Shown here one piece after another: positions 46,942 through 58,248 of a stretch of 64,000 nt of DNA. Under the pieces are notes generated by a model. The model had not been told where the DNA came from. It searched no databases and worked only from the letters and a program-made list of their open reading frames with translations. Origin of the DNA: Leptobrachium leishanense (lineage: Eukaryota > Chordata > Amphibia > Anura > Megophryidae). The position numbers were made by a program, and so were the translations under genes. Position 1 is the stretch's first letter, and each line of letters begins with the position of its first letter. The stretch covers positions 149,580,101-149,644,100 of the forward strand of contig CM019065.1 of the NCBI GenBank assembly GCA_009667805.1, given 5' to 3'.

Positions 46942-47800
46942 TGCCAGGAAAAGTGCCGCGAAGGACCCAGACACTGGAATAAAGGTAGGTTTTTAAACAT
47001 TTATTACCTGGAAACCGAAACTGTATTTGACACACCCTAGACACACCCTAGACACACCCTACACACACACACCCACACCCTTTATTAGGTCTGGAATCCT
47101 AAAAGAAGTCCTAGATAAAGAAAAAACAATGTCACTTTGACACTGGCAGATGTGTATTTACCTGTGCTGGGACTGATGGCCATCATCAGGAACTTCTTTT
47201 TCTCCTCATATAAAGTAAATGAAGCCAAGAGTGAAACCCTTCTGCTACCTGTGTCAAGGAATTACATAAAGGGTTAAGAAAGCACTGAACTTGCCACCGA
47301 ATTGTACCGTACAGTGCAATTTCAGGGCAGTTCGTCAATTCACTAAGCTGTCAATTCACCAAATACTAGCAAATTGAAAGAAAAATACAGTTAGGCGATC
47401 TTTGGCAGCTGCAAAATTGTCCCATAGAGGAGTAATGGTTCATCTACTCAGGGGTGGACTGACCCATTAGGCGCTGGTCAAAGGCCCGGATTGGGGGGGG
47501 GGGCAGATTGGCCCTGCAGTCCAGGCAGGGGTCGGGCATGGAGTCTCCCATTTGATCAGCGTGTGGGATCAAAATCTCACACGCTGCGCCGGATGTAAGG
47601 ACCCCGTGGGGGGGGGGAGGCGGCTGCCAGCCCAGCAGCTCAAATGGGGACATGCTGGCCTTGCCCCTCCACAGCAGCGTGAAGCAGAGCCTCCACTGCT
47701 CATGTCCTGTAAGTGTCCAGCACGTGCAGGGAGGGGGAGTGGAGAGAGACCAGCTGGGACCCAGGAGACAGACAGGTATTCTAACCTATGGTAAGCAGGG
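46942..47800. other. Unassigned stretch with GACACACCCTA repeats
   Basis: A short tandem repeat of about 11 bases (ACACCCTAGAC) occupies about 47030-47075. A G-rich stretch (47488-47501; 47611-47618) follows. No gene recognised. Confidence 0.45.
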
Positions 47801-48152
47801 GTGTGTGTGTGTGAGTGCAGGGGACGGTGTGTGTGTGAGTGAGTGCAGGGGACGGTGTGTGTGTGAGTGAGTGCAGGGGACGGTGTGTGTGAGTGCAGGG
47901 GACGGTGTGTGTGTGTGCAGGGGACGGTGTGTGTGTGTGTGTGTGTGCGCAGGGGACGGTGTGTGTGTGAGTGCAGGGGACGGTGTGTGTGTGTGTGTGT
48001 GTGCAGGGGACGGTGTGTGTGAGTGCAGGGGACGGTGTGTGTGAGTGCAGGGGACGGTGTGTGTGTGAGTGCAGGGGACGGTGTGTGTGTGAGTGCAGGG
48101 GACGGTGTGTGAGTGCAGGGGACGGTGTGTGAGTGCAGGGGACGGTGTGTGT
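47801..48152. repeat. GT-rich minisatellite, 14 GGGGACGG units
   Basis: Units of the form (GT)nGAGTGCAGGGGACG, about 19 to 36 bases each, repeat 14 times counting GGGGACGG. Length variation comes from the (GT)n part and from GAGT/GAGTGAGT. The open frame on the minus strand (48182-47781, Thr/His/Pro repeats) is a by-product. Confidence 0.95.
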
Positions 48153-48230
48153 GGCAGGAGGTTTGTGTGTGTAAGTAAACATGCTGGGGAGAAATAAAAT
48201 TAATGGGAGAAATTTAGTGGGGGGGGGAGC

Positions 48231-48452
48231 TGTGGAGCTCTGTTATATGCTCATACACCCCACACATAACTGTGAGTTATATTGCCGTGGATTCTGTGCT
48301 ATGATCATACACACTACACATTACTATGAGTTTAATTGCTGTGGAGCTCTGATACACTCATACATAACACACATTACTGTGTTTTATTGCTGTGGAGCTC
48401 TGATACGCTCATACATACCGCACATTACTGAGTTTTATTGCTGTGGAGCTCT
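48231..48452. repeat. Four-copy tandem repeat of 51-55 bp
   Basis: TGTGGAGCTCTG recurs at 48231, 48286 (diverged), 48340, 48391 and 48442, with intervening CTCATACA..CACATTACT..TTTTATTGC. The unit length shrinks from 55 to 51. Confidence 0.85.
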
Positions 48453-48459
48453 GTAATGT

Positions 48460-50286
48460 GCAGTATCTTTATAAATCTGAAAAGTGATCAGCAGTTTCCC
48501 ACATTTGCAACAAGGACCTTCTGTGCTGCGGTGCAGCCTTAGCTGCAATGAGTGGGTGATGGCCGCTGCAGCAGAGCTGTGGTATTCTGTAAGTCTGGAG
48601 GAGGCACAGTAGATTTCCCAATTAGCTGTTGGGCCGAGTGGATTTTCTTAACTCGGTAAAATCATTATTTAGAAAATTGTGTGAAGAAATTAATTCTTTA
48701 ACAGAACAATGTACATGTTGGTTATTCAAGGTTTTTTTTTTTTTCTTTTTTTTTTAGGGGGGTTTGACATTTTGTGTGCATGGCACAAGGGGCCCCATTA
48801 GTTGTCAGTCTGCCCCCGCTCACAGAACGCCAAACTGCATCGAAATGTAAGTAAAATGCCCTGATATTCGATGGTTCGGTTCAACAGGTTTAAACAGGCG
48901 AATCCCATAGGATTCAATGTTAAAAAATAGTATCTTTTTTTTTATTGAACCTTTATTTTTTTAACACCTTTTTTGTATTTTTTTTTTTATATTTCTTTAG
49001 ACACAATTTTGTTTTAAAAGCTGTTTTTTTAAATTCTGTAACAGACCTTTTTGTGCTTTCTGAATAAACCCTTTAGTGTCTTTGAAGACCCAATTTGTTT
49101 CTAAGGGATAAAAATTGCTTTGTCTAAACTAGCTTATACAAAACCAACTATATACAGCTAAGATATAACCAAGTGCTCACATTTCCATATATCATGGCTA
49201 GGTAGAACTGCAGCAGCAATGATGACCCTGCACTCCCAATCCCTGTGATATGACAAACTTCACACTAAAACGGGGACGCTAAGGATAAAAAAACCTGCAC
49301 CTGCAGGTTTCTCCTTAGCATCCCCTTTTTAGCGTGATATTACGATGCAGGTGCTAATCCAGCAACCTGCACTGTAACCCGGCAATAAGCCTTGGGATGC
49401 TCGAGCTAAGCGCTGCCACGAGTATGCCCTTGATGGCGTCCATAGGACTCCATTGAGACAGACGCTGCCGGTCACATGAGATCTACAGATCTTTTTTCCC
49501 CCAGTCTCTCACTGCCCCCGGCGGCAAGGAGTGGACGGAGCCGTCGTTCTCGCCGGGGGATGAAAGGTGAGTATGTGATTTATTTTTTTGGGGGGGGGGG
49601 ATTTTCTGCTGGAGCTGACGGATTTCGCTTTATTCTGTGGATAGAAATTCTTGTTTACACTGACAATCTAATTTAGCGCAATAATCAACTTGTCATTGAC
49701 TAATGGTATGCCAGGAATATCATACGGTAGGTGATAAATAATGACGTTAATGACCTCTGATCTTACAGCCTTTGTTCTGCACTACCTTCCATACAAATGC
49801 TGATGTTTCAAATGAAAAATCTTTGGCAGGTACAGCAGAGAAGTGTGGATAGTCGTAACGGCAAAAGAAGCAACCTTGAGTGGTTAGCTAATGAGTGGAA
49901 TTCAATCCCGTAACAAATGTTACTTTTAGGGGGTAAAGGTTTTCTAATGGGCATTAAAGGTTGTTTTCTTCTATTGATAAATCATCCGAGATAAGACAAG
50001 AGACCTATAGGTTACATTCTACCAAGAACCTTAGACACTGCCAATCCTAAACATTTCTCTGTATTCAAATCCTGATGTTGGAATGATGAAAGGGGAACAA
50101 TGTGATCTAGTTACAGCTGTTAGGAAAACTCATTTGTGATGTAATGAGTTGTTTCTCGAGCATATTCCTCTGGCCAAGCAGCTGCTGTTAGATCCACCTG
50201 CTGTCCATTTCACAGGGAACATGTGGGCAGGGTTTACACAATTAGGGGGATATAAAACTTAAAGTGAGTACTCATTTCATATATAG
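48460..50286. other. Unassigned stretch; includes a dispersed repeat
   Basis: The segment 48870-49060 matches 30150-30360 (TTCAACAGGTTTAAACAGGCG; CTGTAACAGACCTTTTT). A G run with 10 Gs lies at about 49591. No gene recognised. Confidence 0.4.
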
Positions 50287-51634
50287 TTTATTGGACACCT
50301 ATACCAATAAATTAGAATGTCATGGAAAAGTTCATTTCATTAATGCAACTTAAATTGTGAAACTTGTGTATTAAATAAATTCAAAGTCTTTGGTTCTTTT
50401 AATTGTGATGATTTGACTCACATTTAACAAAAACCCACCAATTCACCATCTCAACAAATTAGCTTATTGGCATGTCAACATATTCTAATCCACTCAAAAC
50501 ACCTGCAAAGGTTTCCCGAGCCTTCAAAATTGTCTCTCAGTTTGGTTCACTAAGCTACAAAATCATGGAGGAGACTGTCTTCTGGACAACTGTCAGATCA
50601 GCAATCATTGACCCCCCTCTTCACAAGGAAGGTAAGCCACAAACCTTCATTGCCAAAGAAGATGGCTGTTCAGAGTGCTTTATCCAAGCATGTTAACAGA
50701 AAGTTGAGTGGAAAGCAAAAGTGTGGAAGAAAAAGCTGCATAACCAACCGAGAGAACCACAGCCTTGAGAGACTTGTCAAGCAAAACCGATTTCAAGAAT
50801 TTGGGTGACCTTCACAAGGAATGGACTGAGGCTGTGGTCAAGGCATCGAGCTACCACACACACGCAGACGTGTCAAAGAATTTGGCTACAGTTGTCGCAT
50901 TCCTCTTGTTAAGCCACTCCTGAACCACAGGCAACGTCAGAGGCGTCTTACCTGGGCTAAGGAAAAGAACTGGACTGTTGCCCAGTGGTCCAAAGTCCTC
51001 TTTTCAGAAGACAGCCGGTTGTATTTCATTTTGGAAACCAAGAGTGTGGAGAAGCTCATAGTGCAATGTCATCTGCTGGTGTTGGTCCACTGTGCTTTTT
51101 GAAAACCAGTTTTAAGAAGACTTCATGCTTCCTTCTGCTGACCAGCTTTTTAAAGATGCAGATTTAATTTTCCCGCAGGATTTGGCGGCTGCTCACACTG
51201 CCAAAAGCACCAAAGGTTGGTAAAATGACCATGGTGTCAGTGTACTTGACTGGCCAGCAAACTCAACAGACCTGAAACCCCATAGAGAATCTATGGGGTA
51301 TTGTCAAGAGGAAAATGAGAAACAAGAGAACAAACAATGCAGATGAGCTGACGGCCACTGTCAAAGAAACCTGGACTTCCATAGCACCTCAGCAGTGCCA
51401 GACACTGATCACCTCCATGCCACGCCAAATTGAGGCAGTAATTAAAGCAAAAGGAGCCCCTACCAAGTATTGATTACATTTACATTAAATGAACATACTT
51501 TCCAGAAGGCCAACAATTCACTAATTCAATGCACACAGACTGAAGTAGTTTAATACACAAGTTTCACAAATTTAGTTGAATTAATGAAATAAATGACCTT
51601 TTCCACGACATTATAATTTACTGAGATGCACCTG
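50287..51634 (+). mobile_element. Decayed Tc1/mariner element with long TIRs
   Basis: The left end (AATAAATTAGAATGTCATGG, then AAAAGTTCATTTCATTAATGC) and the right end (complement of CAGGTGCATCTCAGTAAATT... AAAAGGTCATTTATTTCATTAATTC) form inverted repeats of about 100 bases. In between are fragments of a transposase in several frames: VSRAFKIVS (about 50510), LTWAKEKNWT (about 50950), FSEDSRLYF (about 51003, with the first catalytic Asp), LDWPANSTDLKP (about 51250). Stops and shifts are many, so this is an old copy, unrelated at the TIR to the one at 42204. Confidence 0.8.
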
Positions 51635-52569
51635 TATGTCATGGATTCTTTAAATGGTTTCAATAATCTGTAATGCTTGACCACTGTGTAGTGATGAGGC
51701 GGGAAGCTGCTAGATTTGGATTGTCGTTGGATCATTTAAACCATTTTATTATTGCCAAATGCTTCCGGATTCCTTTTGGCCGCAAAAGGAAGAGCAGAAG
51801 AGTTTATGATCCTCTTTACCTCGTTCTGGAGACAAAAGATTACACACATTTCATTAAATTCATTATATGTTAAATAGCCATCACTTCTGATAACGCATTA
51901 TAAAAACACTCCAAAAAAAATTCCTGTCTTGATATGAGAGAAATAATAATATTTAAGGGAGGAATTCTAATATAGGTTCCTTTTATGATATCATCACCTT
52001 GCAGAATAGTTGTCACACTCATTGTATATAGTTGCTGGCAGAGCCCAGGAGTCAGGGGACAGATGTACAGCTGGCATGTGGACGTTGCAAAAATCAGGTT
52101 ATTTATTTACAGACACCTGTCTGTGAATACAAAAGTAACAGCAAGCAGATATACTACTAGGCAGGATACAGAAGGTGACTCACAAGAGGTATACAGCAGT
52201 GACACTGGTCTGGGGAGAAAGGAACATTATGGGAAGAGAGCAGATCCCAATGGCTTGACAAACATGGACAATGGTGAAACTTGGCACGTAGAAGCCTGAT
52301 AATGTCCATGGACTTGCCCATTCCCCCCCCCCTCCTACTCATATGCTTTGGCAATGCTAAAATGTATTTGGTCCTGCCAATAAAGCTTATTTTGATTTGA
52401 AGTCATCAGACCTCAGACACTCCATGAACTGGCTCAAAGGCATCTAGTCCTTGGGGCAGCATCCCTAAATCGCAAGTCCATTGATTACAGGGCTGGACTT
52501 TGAAGCACCTGTGGCTCCCTTCAGCCAGGGTAGGTAGAAATGGAAATCTGGACTGACTCTCAAGGTCAG
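51635..52569. other. Unassigned intergenic stretch
   Basis: No gene recognised. A short C-run lies near 52323. Frames up to about 104 codons lack motifs. Confidence 0.4.
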
Positions 52570-52775
52570 TTTTTTTTGGAGAAAGGATTTTACCAGGAAG
52601 GATACATTGAGATTTCTCTCGTTTTAAAGTATGCCCTGGGTGGTGAGTATGTACCGTTAGGTGTCTTGCCCAAGGACACTTACTGGAGAGGTGCTCTTGC
52701 TGGAATCGAACCCATGTCTCCACAGGCTCTCTCCACGCAGAGCAGTGATGTTACCTCTACTCCACCCAGCCGGTT
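52570..52775 (-). mobile_element. tRNA-derived SINE with V-SINE-like core
   Basis: Read on the minus strand: an A-box-like GGGTGGAGTAGAGGTAA (complement of about 52751-52767), a B box GGGTTCGATTCC (complement of 52702-52713), then TGTCCTTGGGCAAGACACCT, a block shared by several vertebrate SINE families. The tail GAGAAATCTCAATGTATC..CTTCCTGGTAAAATCC matches the SINE fragment at 12892-12970. The A-rich end is at about 52570. RNA polymerase III would transcribe it from the internal boxes. Confidence 0.8.
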
Positions 52776-53092
52776 AGTTACAGGAAAGGTGCTGCCAGGG
52801 TTCAGGTTATAGTTAAACCAATGTGGGCACAGGTCTTTCTGTGCTTCCTTTGCGCCCCTGGGATTTGGTCATGACTTACAGTATATACAGTTCTGCCTTA
52901 GGACATGAAGTTCTGAAATTGTTCTTCAGAAAATATACATTTTAAAGTGTCTTTTGAGGGGGGGGGGGTTCGTCAGCTAAGTGGAACATTTAGCCTGGGT
53001 ACTCCTTCCTAACACAGTTTTGAGGTGTCACCGACTCCTCTAACGTTAGTGATAGAAATACCCGACGAGGTATTTTTTTAAAATTTTCTTAG

Positions 53093-54729
53093 AAGAATGG
53101 AATTTTTCTCCCCCCAAAATTTTATTTTGTAATAATGTCAGCAGTACAAAAAGCAGAAAACGGCCGCGCAGGGCCACAACAGGAAATTCATCACAAAGGC
53201 ACAGAAGGAGAGGGAAAAGAGAAAAGGGCAACAAGCTCATCATATAGTCACGGAAATATCAGTGGCAATTCTCCAAAAAAGTGTCTCTAAGGGTCAGAAA
53301 GCATCGCCAGCCGGGGAACAGCGATCTAGAGACAGCAGGAAGATCCCAAAAAGAACCGGAGCACTAACCGATATGTATAAATAAAAAGGGGAAGGGGGGG
53401 GGGCGAGAGACATCTTCCCGGGCAGAGGGAGAAACCCGGGCACAGTACGTCAACTCTCAACTGCCAAAGACCTGGATGGGGGTACTTCGCTAGAGAAACA
53501 GTCAGCCTGGGTCCGTCGGCGATACCACGGGGTCCAGTGGAGCAGGGACCTTGTGTCCTCCAAGGTCGCTGTGGGGTGCGGTTTGCTACCGTGATAGATG
53601 ATTAGGGACCCAGAGGCCCCCCCCCCTATCTTTAGCGTACTCATCGTTCCTGCAGCAGGGCAGTGACCTCGGGGAAACGTCGCTGGGCCACCAACGCCAG
53701 AAAGGAAAGGTCACGGAAGAAAGTGAGGCATCGGGAGGCGTAGGTAACCTGTAACGACGGACCAGCAGCAGCGAGGATTCGGGAGTGTATATCCACAGAC
53801 CGAGTAGACACAGGACGTCACGGGGGGCTGTCTCTGGCGCAGCCGCAGCCTTGCGGAGATGCATCACTGAAAGGATCATGGGTTCCGAAGGAGCACCATC
53901 AGCCAGGAGGAGGTGAGTAATAAGGCCCGCTATGTATGGCATAAGGTCATCAGACGCACATCTTCGGGGATCACACGCAGGTTCTGTCGGCGGTGACAGT
54001 CTTCCAGCGACATGACCGCAGAGCTTAGGCGAGCCAACTGAGATTGGAGGTCGTCGAGTCTGGAGGTAGTGGCAGCCTGCAGTGTCTCAGGATTCTCGCA
54101 CCTACACCTCAGCAAGCTGAGACTACAAGGGCTCCAAGGCCGAACGTATCTCTCACAGGTCCTGATGCCACAGGGAACGAAAGTCCTCCATAACGTTATG
54201 TAAATCCACCGCGGTGAGCGGTCGTGTAAGGGGCCGCTTGCTTGGGTCACCACTGGCTCAGGCAGGTTGTCTCTACCCGAGGACGCAGTCAGCACTCCAG
54301 TTTCACGGCGCCGGACCTCTCCCGACACCCAGCGACGTTCGGATGTCTGGGATGGTTGGGTCCGTCGTCTCAGTCTTCCCAGTTTTCTTGCCCATGTTGG
54401 CAGTTGTGGGGAGGTCTCCCCTGCAAGGAGTGCAGGCCGTGGGAGCTCCAGACCAGGCCGTGAGAGCTCCAGACTAGGCTGCAAGATGGCCGCAGCACAC
54501 TGCAGGTCGAGGCAGGAGGGAGCCAAAACTTCATACCACCTCTCTACTAGCCACAGGGTGATACAAACGAGGCCTGGGACCTTCAGCAAGTGACCTGAGG
54601 AGAGCACGCCAGGGTCGGGGGTAAGATAGCGGCCGCGATCATCCAAATACCGGTGTTGTGGCCTGGAGCTCTGCAGGAAGATGGCTGCTCTCCTCAAGGT
54701 CTGGACACGCCCCCCAAGAATGGAATTTT
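53093..54729 (-). mobile_element. Short L1-type element carrying ORF1 only, with 14-bp target duplication
   Basis: AAGAATGGAATTTT stands at 53093-53106 and again at 54716-54729. Between them lies a 1609-bp element in minus orientation. Its 5' end (from 54715) starts GGGGGGCGTGTCC. It contains an ORF1-like region and ends ACAAAATAAAATTTTGGGGGGAGA. No endonuclease or reverse transcriptase is present, although both ends are bounded by the target duplication. The element is therefore complete as inserted and depended on another element's machinery. Confidence 0.75.
53590..54395 (-). pseudogene. L1-type ORF1 (RNA-binding protein), degraded
   Basis: A start at 54395 gives MGKKTGKTETTDP, as in L1 ORF1 proteins. 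Pieces in several frames follow: a coiled-coil remnant (RLDDLQSQLARLSSAVMSLE near 54030), then an RRM/C-terminal region (DGAPSEPMILSVMHLRK, APRDVL near 53830). Several frameshifts and stops are present. L1 ORF1p binds the element RNA and acts as a chaperone. This copy is not translatable in full. Confidence 0.6.
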
Positions 54730-55432
54730 GACATTAAAAGATACATATTATAATGAACAAATACTAAAAGAACGACATAGTGCATTTAGTAGTTTTGGGT
54801 ATTGGTCTATATATCTAGAGGGAATTCGCAAAATCATCAAAGATCTGCAGCCACTGGTCACAGAGGACCCTGCACTCAAAGAAATATTCCCACAGCCCCC
54901 CTTACTGGCATTCAAGCAACCCCCCAACCTGAGGCGAAAACTGGTCCGCAGCAAACTCGCTCAGGAACAGGATGACATACAGAATGGGACCAAACGCTGT
55001 AACAAACCCCGCTGCAAACTGTGCCAACATATATGTGACAGCAGCACTGCGCAGCACAACAACGCCACTCACAACATCAAGGGATCATTCCTATGCACGT
55101 CAGAAAATGTGGTGTATATGATCCAGTGCACGGCGTGTGATAAGGGCTGCTATATTGGTGAAACCAGCCTTAAACTAAATCTCAGGATGAACCAGCACAG
55201 ACACTCCATCAGGAACCACCAGGAAAACACATATTGTACCCCAGTGGGACATCACTTCAATCTAGCAGGCCACTCCATCCAAAACCTCAGAATTAAAATC
55301 CTCAAAGGACATTTTAAAGATCACCGGGAACGCAAAACATATGAAATGAAAATGATCACATATTTCAACAATATAAAACAAGGACTTAATATAGATTCGG
55401 GTTTTTTAACCCACTATAATAACGTCACATAA
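54718..55432 (+). pseudogene. Penelope-like element: C-terminal part with GIY-YIG endonuclease
   Basis: The frame is open to TAA at 55430. Its first codons (54653-54717) belong to the L1-type insert. Penelope-like retroelements combine a telomerase-like reverse transcriptase with a C-terminal GIY-YIG nuclease. Here: a PPNLRRKLVRSKL motif (about 54925), a Cys-rich linker KRCNKPRCKLCQHIC (about 54990-55035), then VVYMIQC and CYIGETSL (about 55110-55170, the two strands that give the nuclease its name), an LNLRMNQHRHSI helix with the catalytic Arg, and a C-terminal Glu in YEMKMI. The reverse transcriptase is absent. The nuclease part reads without a stop. Confidence 0.85.
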
Positions 55433-55800
55433 TATTCATCATTCCTATTTTTGTGTCTTCCCCATACTCACTGTGTTGTGTTTTTTTTTTGTGTGTGTTT
55501 TTTTTTTGTTTTTTTTTTTCTTATTTCTTTCGTTCTGTCCTTTCACATTCCCTTTGAAGTGGACATGATTGCATCTTGCCTGAGTCAATTAAGGTTTCCC
55601 TTTTTTTTTTTTTTTTTATTCCCCCTCTGACCATGCCATTTGGCAATGTACTACATCTAACACCCCCAACTGTGAGCCCTATGACTGTCCCTATGTTTTA
55701 TTCTATTATTCTGATCAGTTAGCTTCTATACCTGAGGAAGGGAGGAATCCTCTCGAAAGCTTGTACTTTAAATGTAACGTTAGTCCAATAAAAAAGGTAT
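55433..55800 (+). mobile_element. Penelope-like element 3' UTR
   Basis: T-rich DNA followed by CTGAGGAAGGGAGGAATCC and TCTCGAAAGCTTGTACTTTAAATG, then AATAAAAAAGGTATCACTACAGACTGC. This 'GAGGAAG...TCTCGAAAGCTTGT' end is characteristic of frog Penelope-like copies and other elements sharing it. It ends near a (TA)n run at 55829-55856. Confidence 0.65.
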
Positions 55801-55825
55801 CACTACAGACTGCTATACTCGTGAT

Positions 55826-55828
<3 letters not shown>

Positions 55829-55856
<28 letters not shown>
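55829..55856. repeat. (TA)n microsatellite
   Basis: A run of about 13 TA units directly after the Penelope-like 3' end. Confidence 0.9.
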
Positions 55857-56285
55857 CGAAAACTAACAAATGAAACTGGTAGACAATGGGGTGTGCAGCC
55901 CATTTCATTAAGTGTGCACTCATGGAATATTTATTAATTGCATATCTATGTTCGGATAAATAGTACAGAACAGTTACTTTTAGTTGGGAATAACCGCTGT
56001 TTATGCAGCGATACAATCAATATTCATGAACTTAATCATGAACCAGCTAAGGAATTTCCAAAATATCTCTGTAGTGGTCAAAGATGAACCCCTCACTCAA
56101 CATTAGGGTGTGCCTTGGCACACCGGGCAAACCCTGTGTGTACATCTATGCTGGTAGAGGAATGGTGGAGGAGAAGAAGACAAAGTGCTGATGGTCATTC
56201 AAGAATAGAGAAAGGACACATGATAATATGTACTATTAATGGCAAATGATGAAATAAACTATAGAATAGGGGCGTCTCTTAATAT
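55857..56285. other. Unassigned stretch
   Basis: AT-rich, no gene or element recognised. Confidence 0.4.
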
Positions 56286-57225
56286 ATTATTATTATTATT
56301 CTTTATTTATAAAGCGCCAGCATATTCCGCAGCGCTGTACAATAAGCACAGTATAGACAGGGTTACAATACATTGAACAACATTTGACAAACAGTACAGG
56401 AGGAGATGAGGGCCCTATTCCCGTAGGAACTCACAATCTGGGAGGGTTGGGGTTGGAAACAGGAGGAGAGGACTGTAAGGTTAGAGTGATTGATGATTGC
56501 GTCAGTGAGTTGGGTGGTAGGCTTCCCTAAATAGGAACGTTTTAAGGGAGCGTTTGAAGGAAGAGAAGTTAGGGGAAAGTCTGACAGTACGAGGGACAGC
56601 GTTCCAGAGAGTGGGGGCTGCGCGTGAGAAATCCTGCAGTCTATCATGGGAAGAGGTGATGCGGTGAGAAGCTAGGCGCAGGTCACTGTTTGACCTTAGG
56701 GAGCGGGCTGGGGTGTATTTGGTGATTAGTGAGGACAGGTAGTGGGGAGCTGAGTTAGTGAGGGTTTTGTAGGTAAGGATAAGGATTTTGAACTTAATTC
56801 TGCAGTGGATGGGGAGCCAGTGAAGGGACTCGCAGAGGGGAGCGGCAGAGACAGAGCGGCGGGTGAGGTGAATTAGTCTGGCGGAGGCGTTCAGGATGGA
56901 TTGTAGGGGGAGAGGCGGGACAGAGGGAGGCCAGATAAGAGATTATTGCAATAGTCGAGTCGGGAGATTACCAGGGCGTGTAGGAGTTGTTTTGTGGCGA
57001 CAGCGGTAAGAAATGGCCGAATTCTGGAAATATTACGCAGTTGGTATCGGCAGGAGGAGGAAAGAGACTTGATGTGGGGGATGAAGGAAAGAGCAGAGTC
57101 AAGTGTAACTCCAAGACAGCGAACTTGGTTTGATGGGGAAATGGTGATACCCTCCACCGTGATAGAGAAGTCAGGAGGTGGGGAGGCATTGGAGGGAGGA
57201 ATAAATCTTGGATAAACCAAGAGGT
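56286..57225 (-). mobile_element. L2/CR1-type LINE, 3' end (minus strand)
   Basis: Reverse complement of the same family as 45187-46941, here starting at the [11 protein letters not shown] segment and running to the GCGCTGCGGAATATGCTGGCGC tail and (AATA)n at 56286. The minus frame 57220-56891 (DYCNNLLSGLPLSRL) covers the region after the RT core, and 56647-56363 covers the C-terminal end. It is more complete over the frame break seen in the plus-strand copy. 5'-truncated, without RT core. Confidence 0.88.
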
Positions 57226-57600
57226 AGCTTCCAAAGTTTTCTGCATTTTAAGTAATATTGTGTAAGTTAGCTTATTCTACAAACGCAACATAGCTTCTGT
57301 AAAATAAAAATCATCACGACTAGTATCCTTGGCGTTGTGTTTTTATCTATGAATTACCCAGAAATGTAAGGACGACACCACATATAATTCGATATGAAGA
57401 GAGCAATCCTATGGATCTGGAAGAATCGTGCAATGGAGTGAATCATTATTACAACAATTTGCTACACATATCTAAAGTTCTTGAAGAAGTGGTGATCCCG
57501 GATAGGGTCGTTACCTGCCTCTGCCCGTGCAGGGTATTTTCATTTCCTATGCATCCAGGGTTCTGGGTTATTTTAGGCACTAGTTCTAAACATTTTTGTA

Positions 57601-58070
57601 ATATTATTATTATTGTTGTCATTTATATAGCGGCAACAGTTTCCGCAGCGCTTTACAATAACCAAAGGGAGCGAAATACATATAAACGGACATAAGATGG
57701 CAACAAGAGATGTAGAGGGCCCTGTTCATAGGATCTTACAGTTTAGAGGGATTGGGGTTGTGGAAGACCAGGGGAATTTTACTGGACAGCAGGATTATTT
57801 GTGACAGTGGTTTGGGAATAGTGGGGCCATAGAAGCAGCTTCAATCATGAGTGAGTAGATGAGCAGAGGGATGAGTTGCATCAGTGATGCGGTACGCTAA
57901 TGTGAAAAGATGGGTTTTGAGGGATTTCTTGAAGGCCTGAAGGTCAGGGGAGAGTTTGATAGGGCGAGGCAAGTCATTCCACAGGACCGGGGCTGCCCTT
58001 GAGAAGTCTTAGAGGCGAGAGTTGGCTGTGCGTGTGTAGACTGATGACAGGAGGTTTGAATTTGTAAGAA
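57601..58070 (-). mobile_element. Second L2-type LINE subfamily, 3' end (minus strand)
   Basis: (ATT)n at 57601, then the complement of a tail with GCGCTGCGGAAACTGTTGCC and ATATAAATGACAAC. The following text (AAGTCATTCCACAGGACCGG; GGGGCTGCCCTTGAGAAGTC) parallels the L2 3' region. It is a different subfamily from the 56286 copy. Only non-coding or broken C-terminal sequence remains. Confidence 0.75.
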
Positions 58071-58094
58071 CAAGTTTCCTTTTGGAAATCATGA

Positions 58095-58248
58095 AAAAGC
58101 AAATAAAATATTTTATATTGTGTTTATTATCGTTATGTGTATTCTAAAAGCAAATAAAACATTTTTATATTGTTTATATTATTGTTCTATGTATTCTAAA
58201 AGCAAATAAAACAATTTTTATTGGAGATATTATTGTTCTAGCAAATCG
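58095..58248. repeat. Three-copy tandem repeat of 51-52 bp
   Basis: AAAAGCAAATAAAAC starts at 58095 (variant), 58146 and 58198. Each is followed by TTTTATATTG..TTATTGTTCTATGTATTCT. Confidence 0.85.

Noticed and set aside
47781..48182. 133-codon minus frame rich in Thr, His and Pro
   Set aside because: It is the translation of the GT-rich minisatellite.
52690..52770. Functional tRNA gene
   Set aside because: The B box is good, but the flanking sequence lacks a foldable acceptor/anticodon arrangement and runs into a SINE core and tail.
54653..54717. N terminus of the Penelope frame
   Set aside because: These bases belong to the L1-type insertion, as shown by the 14-bp target duplication.
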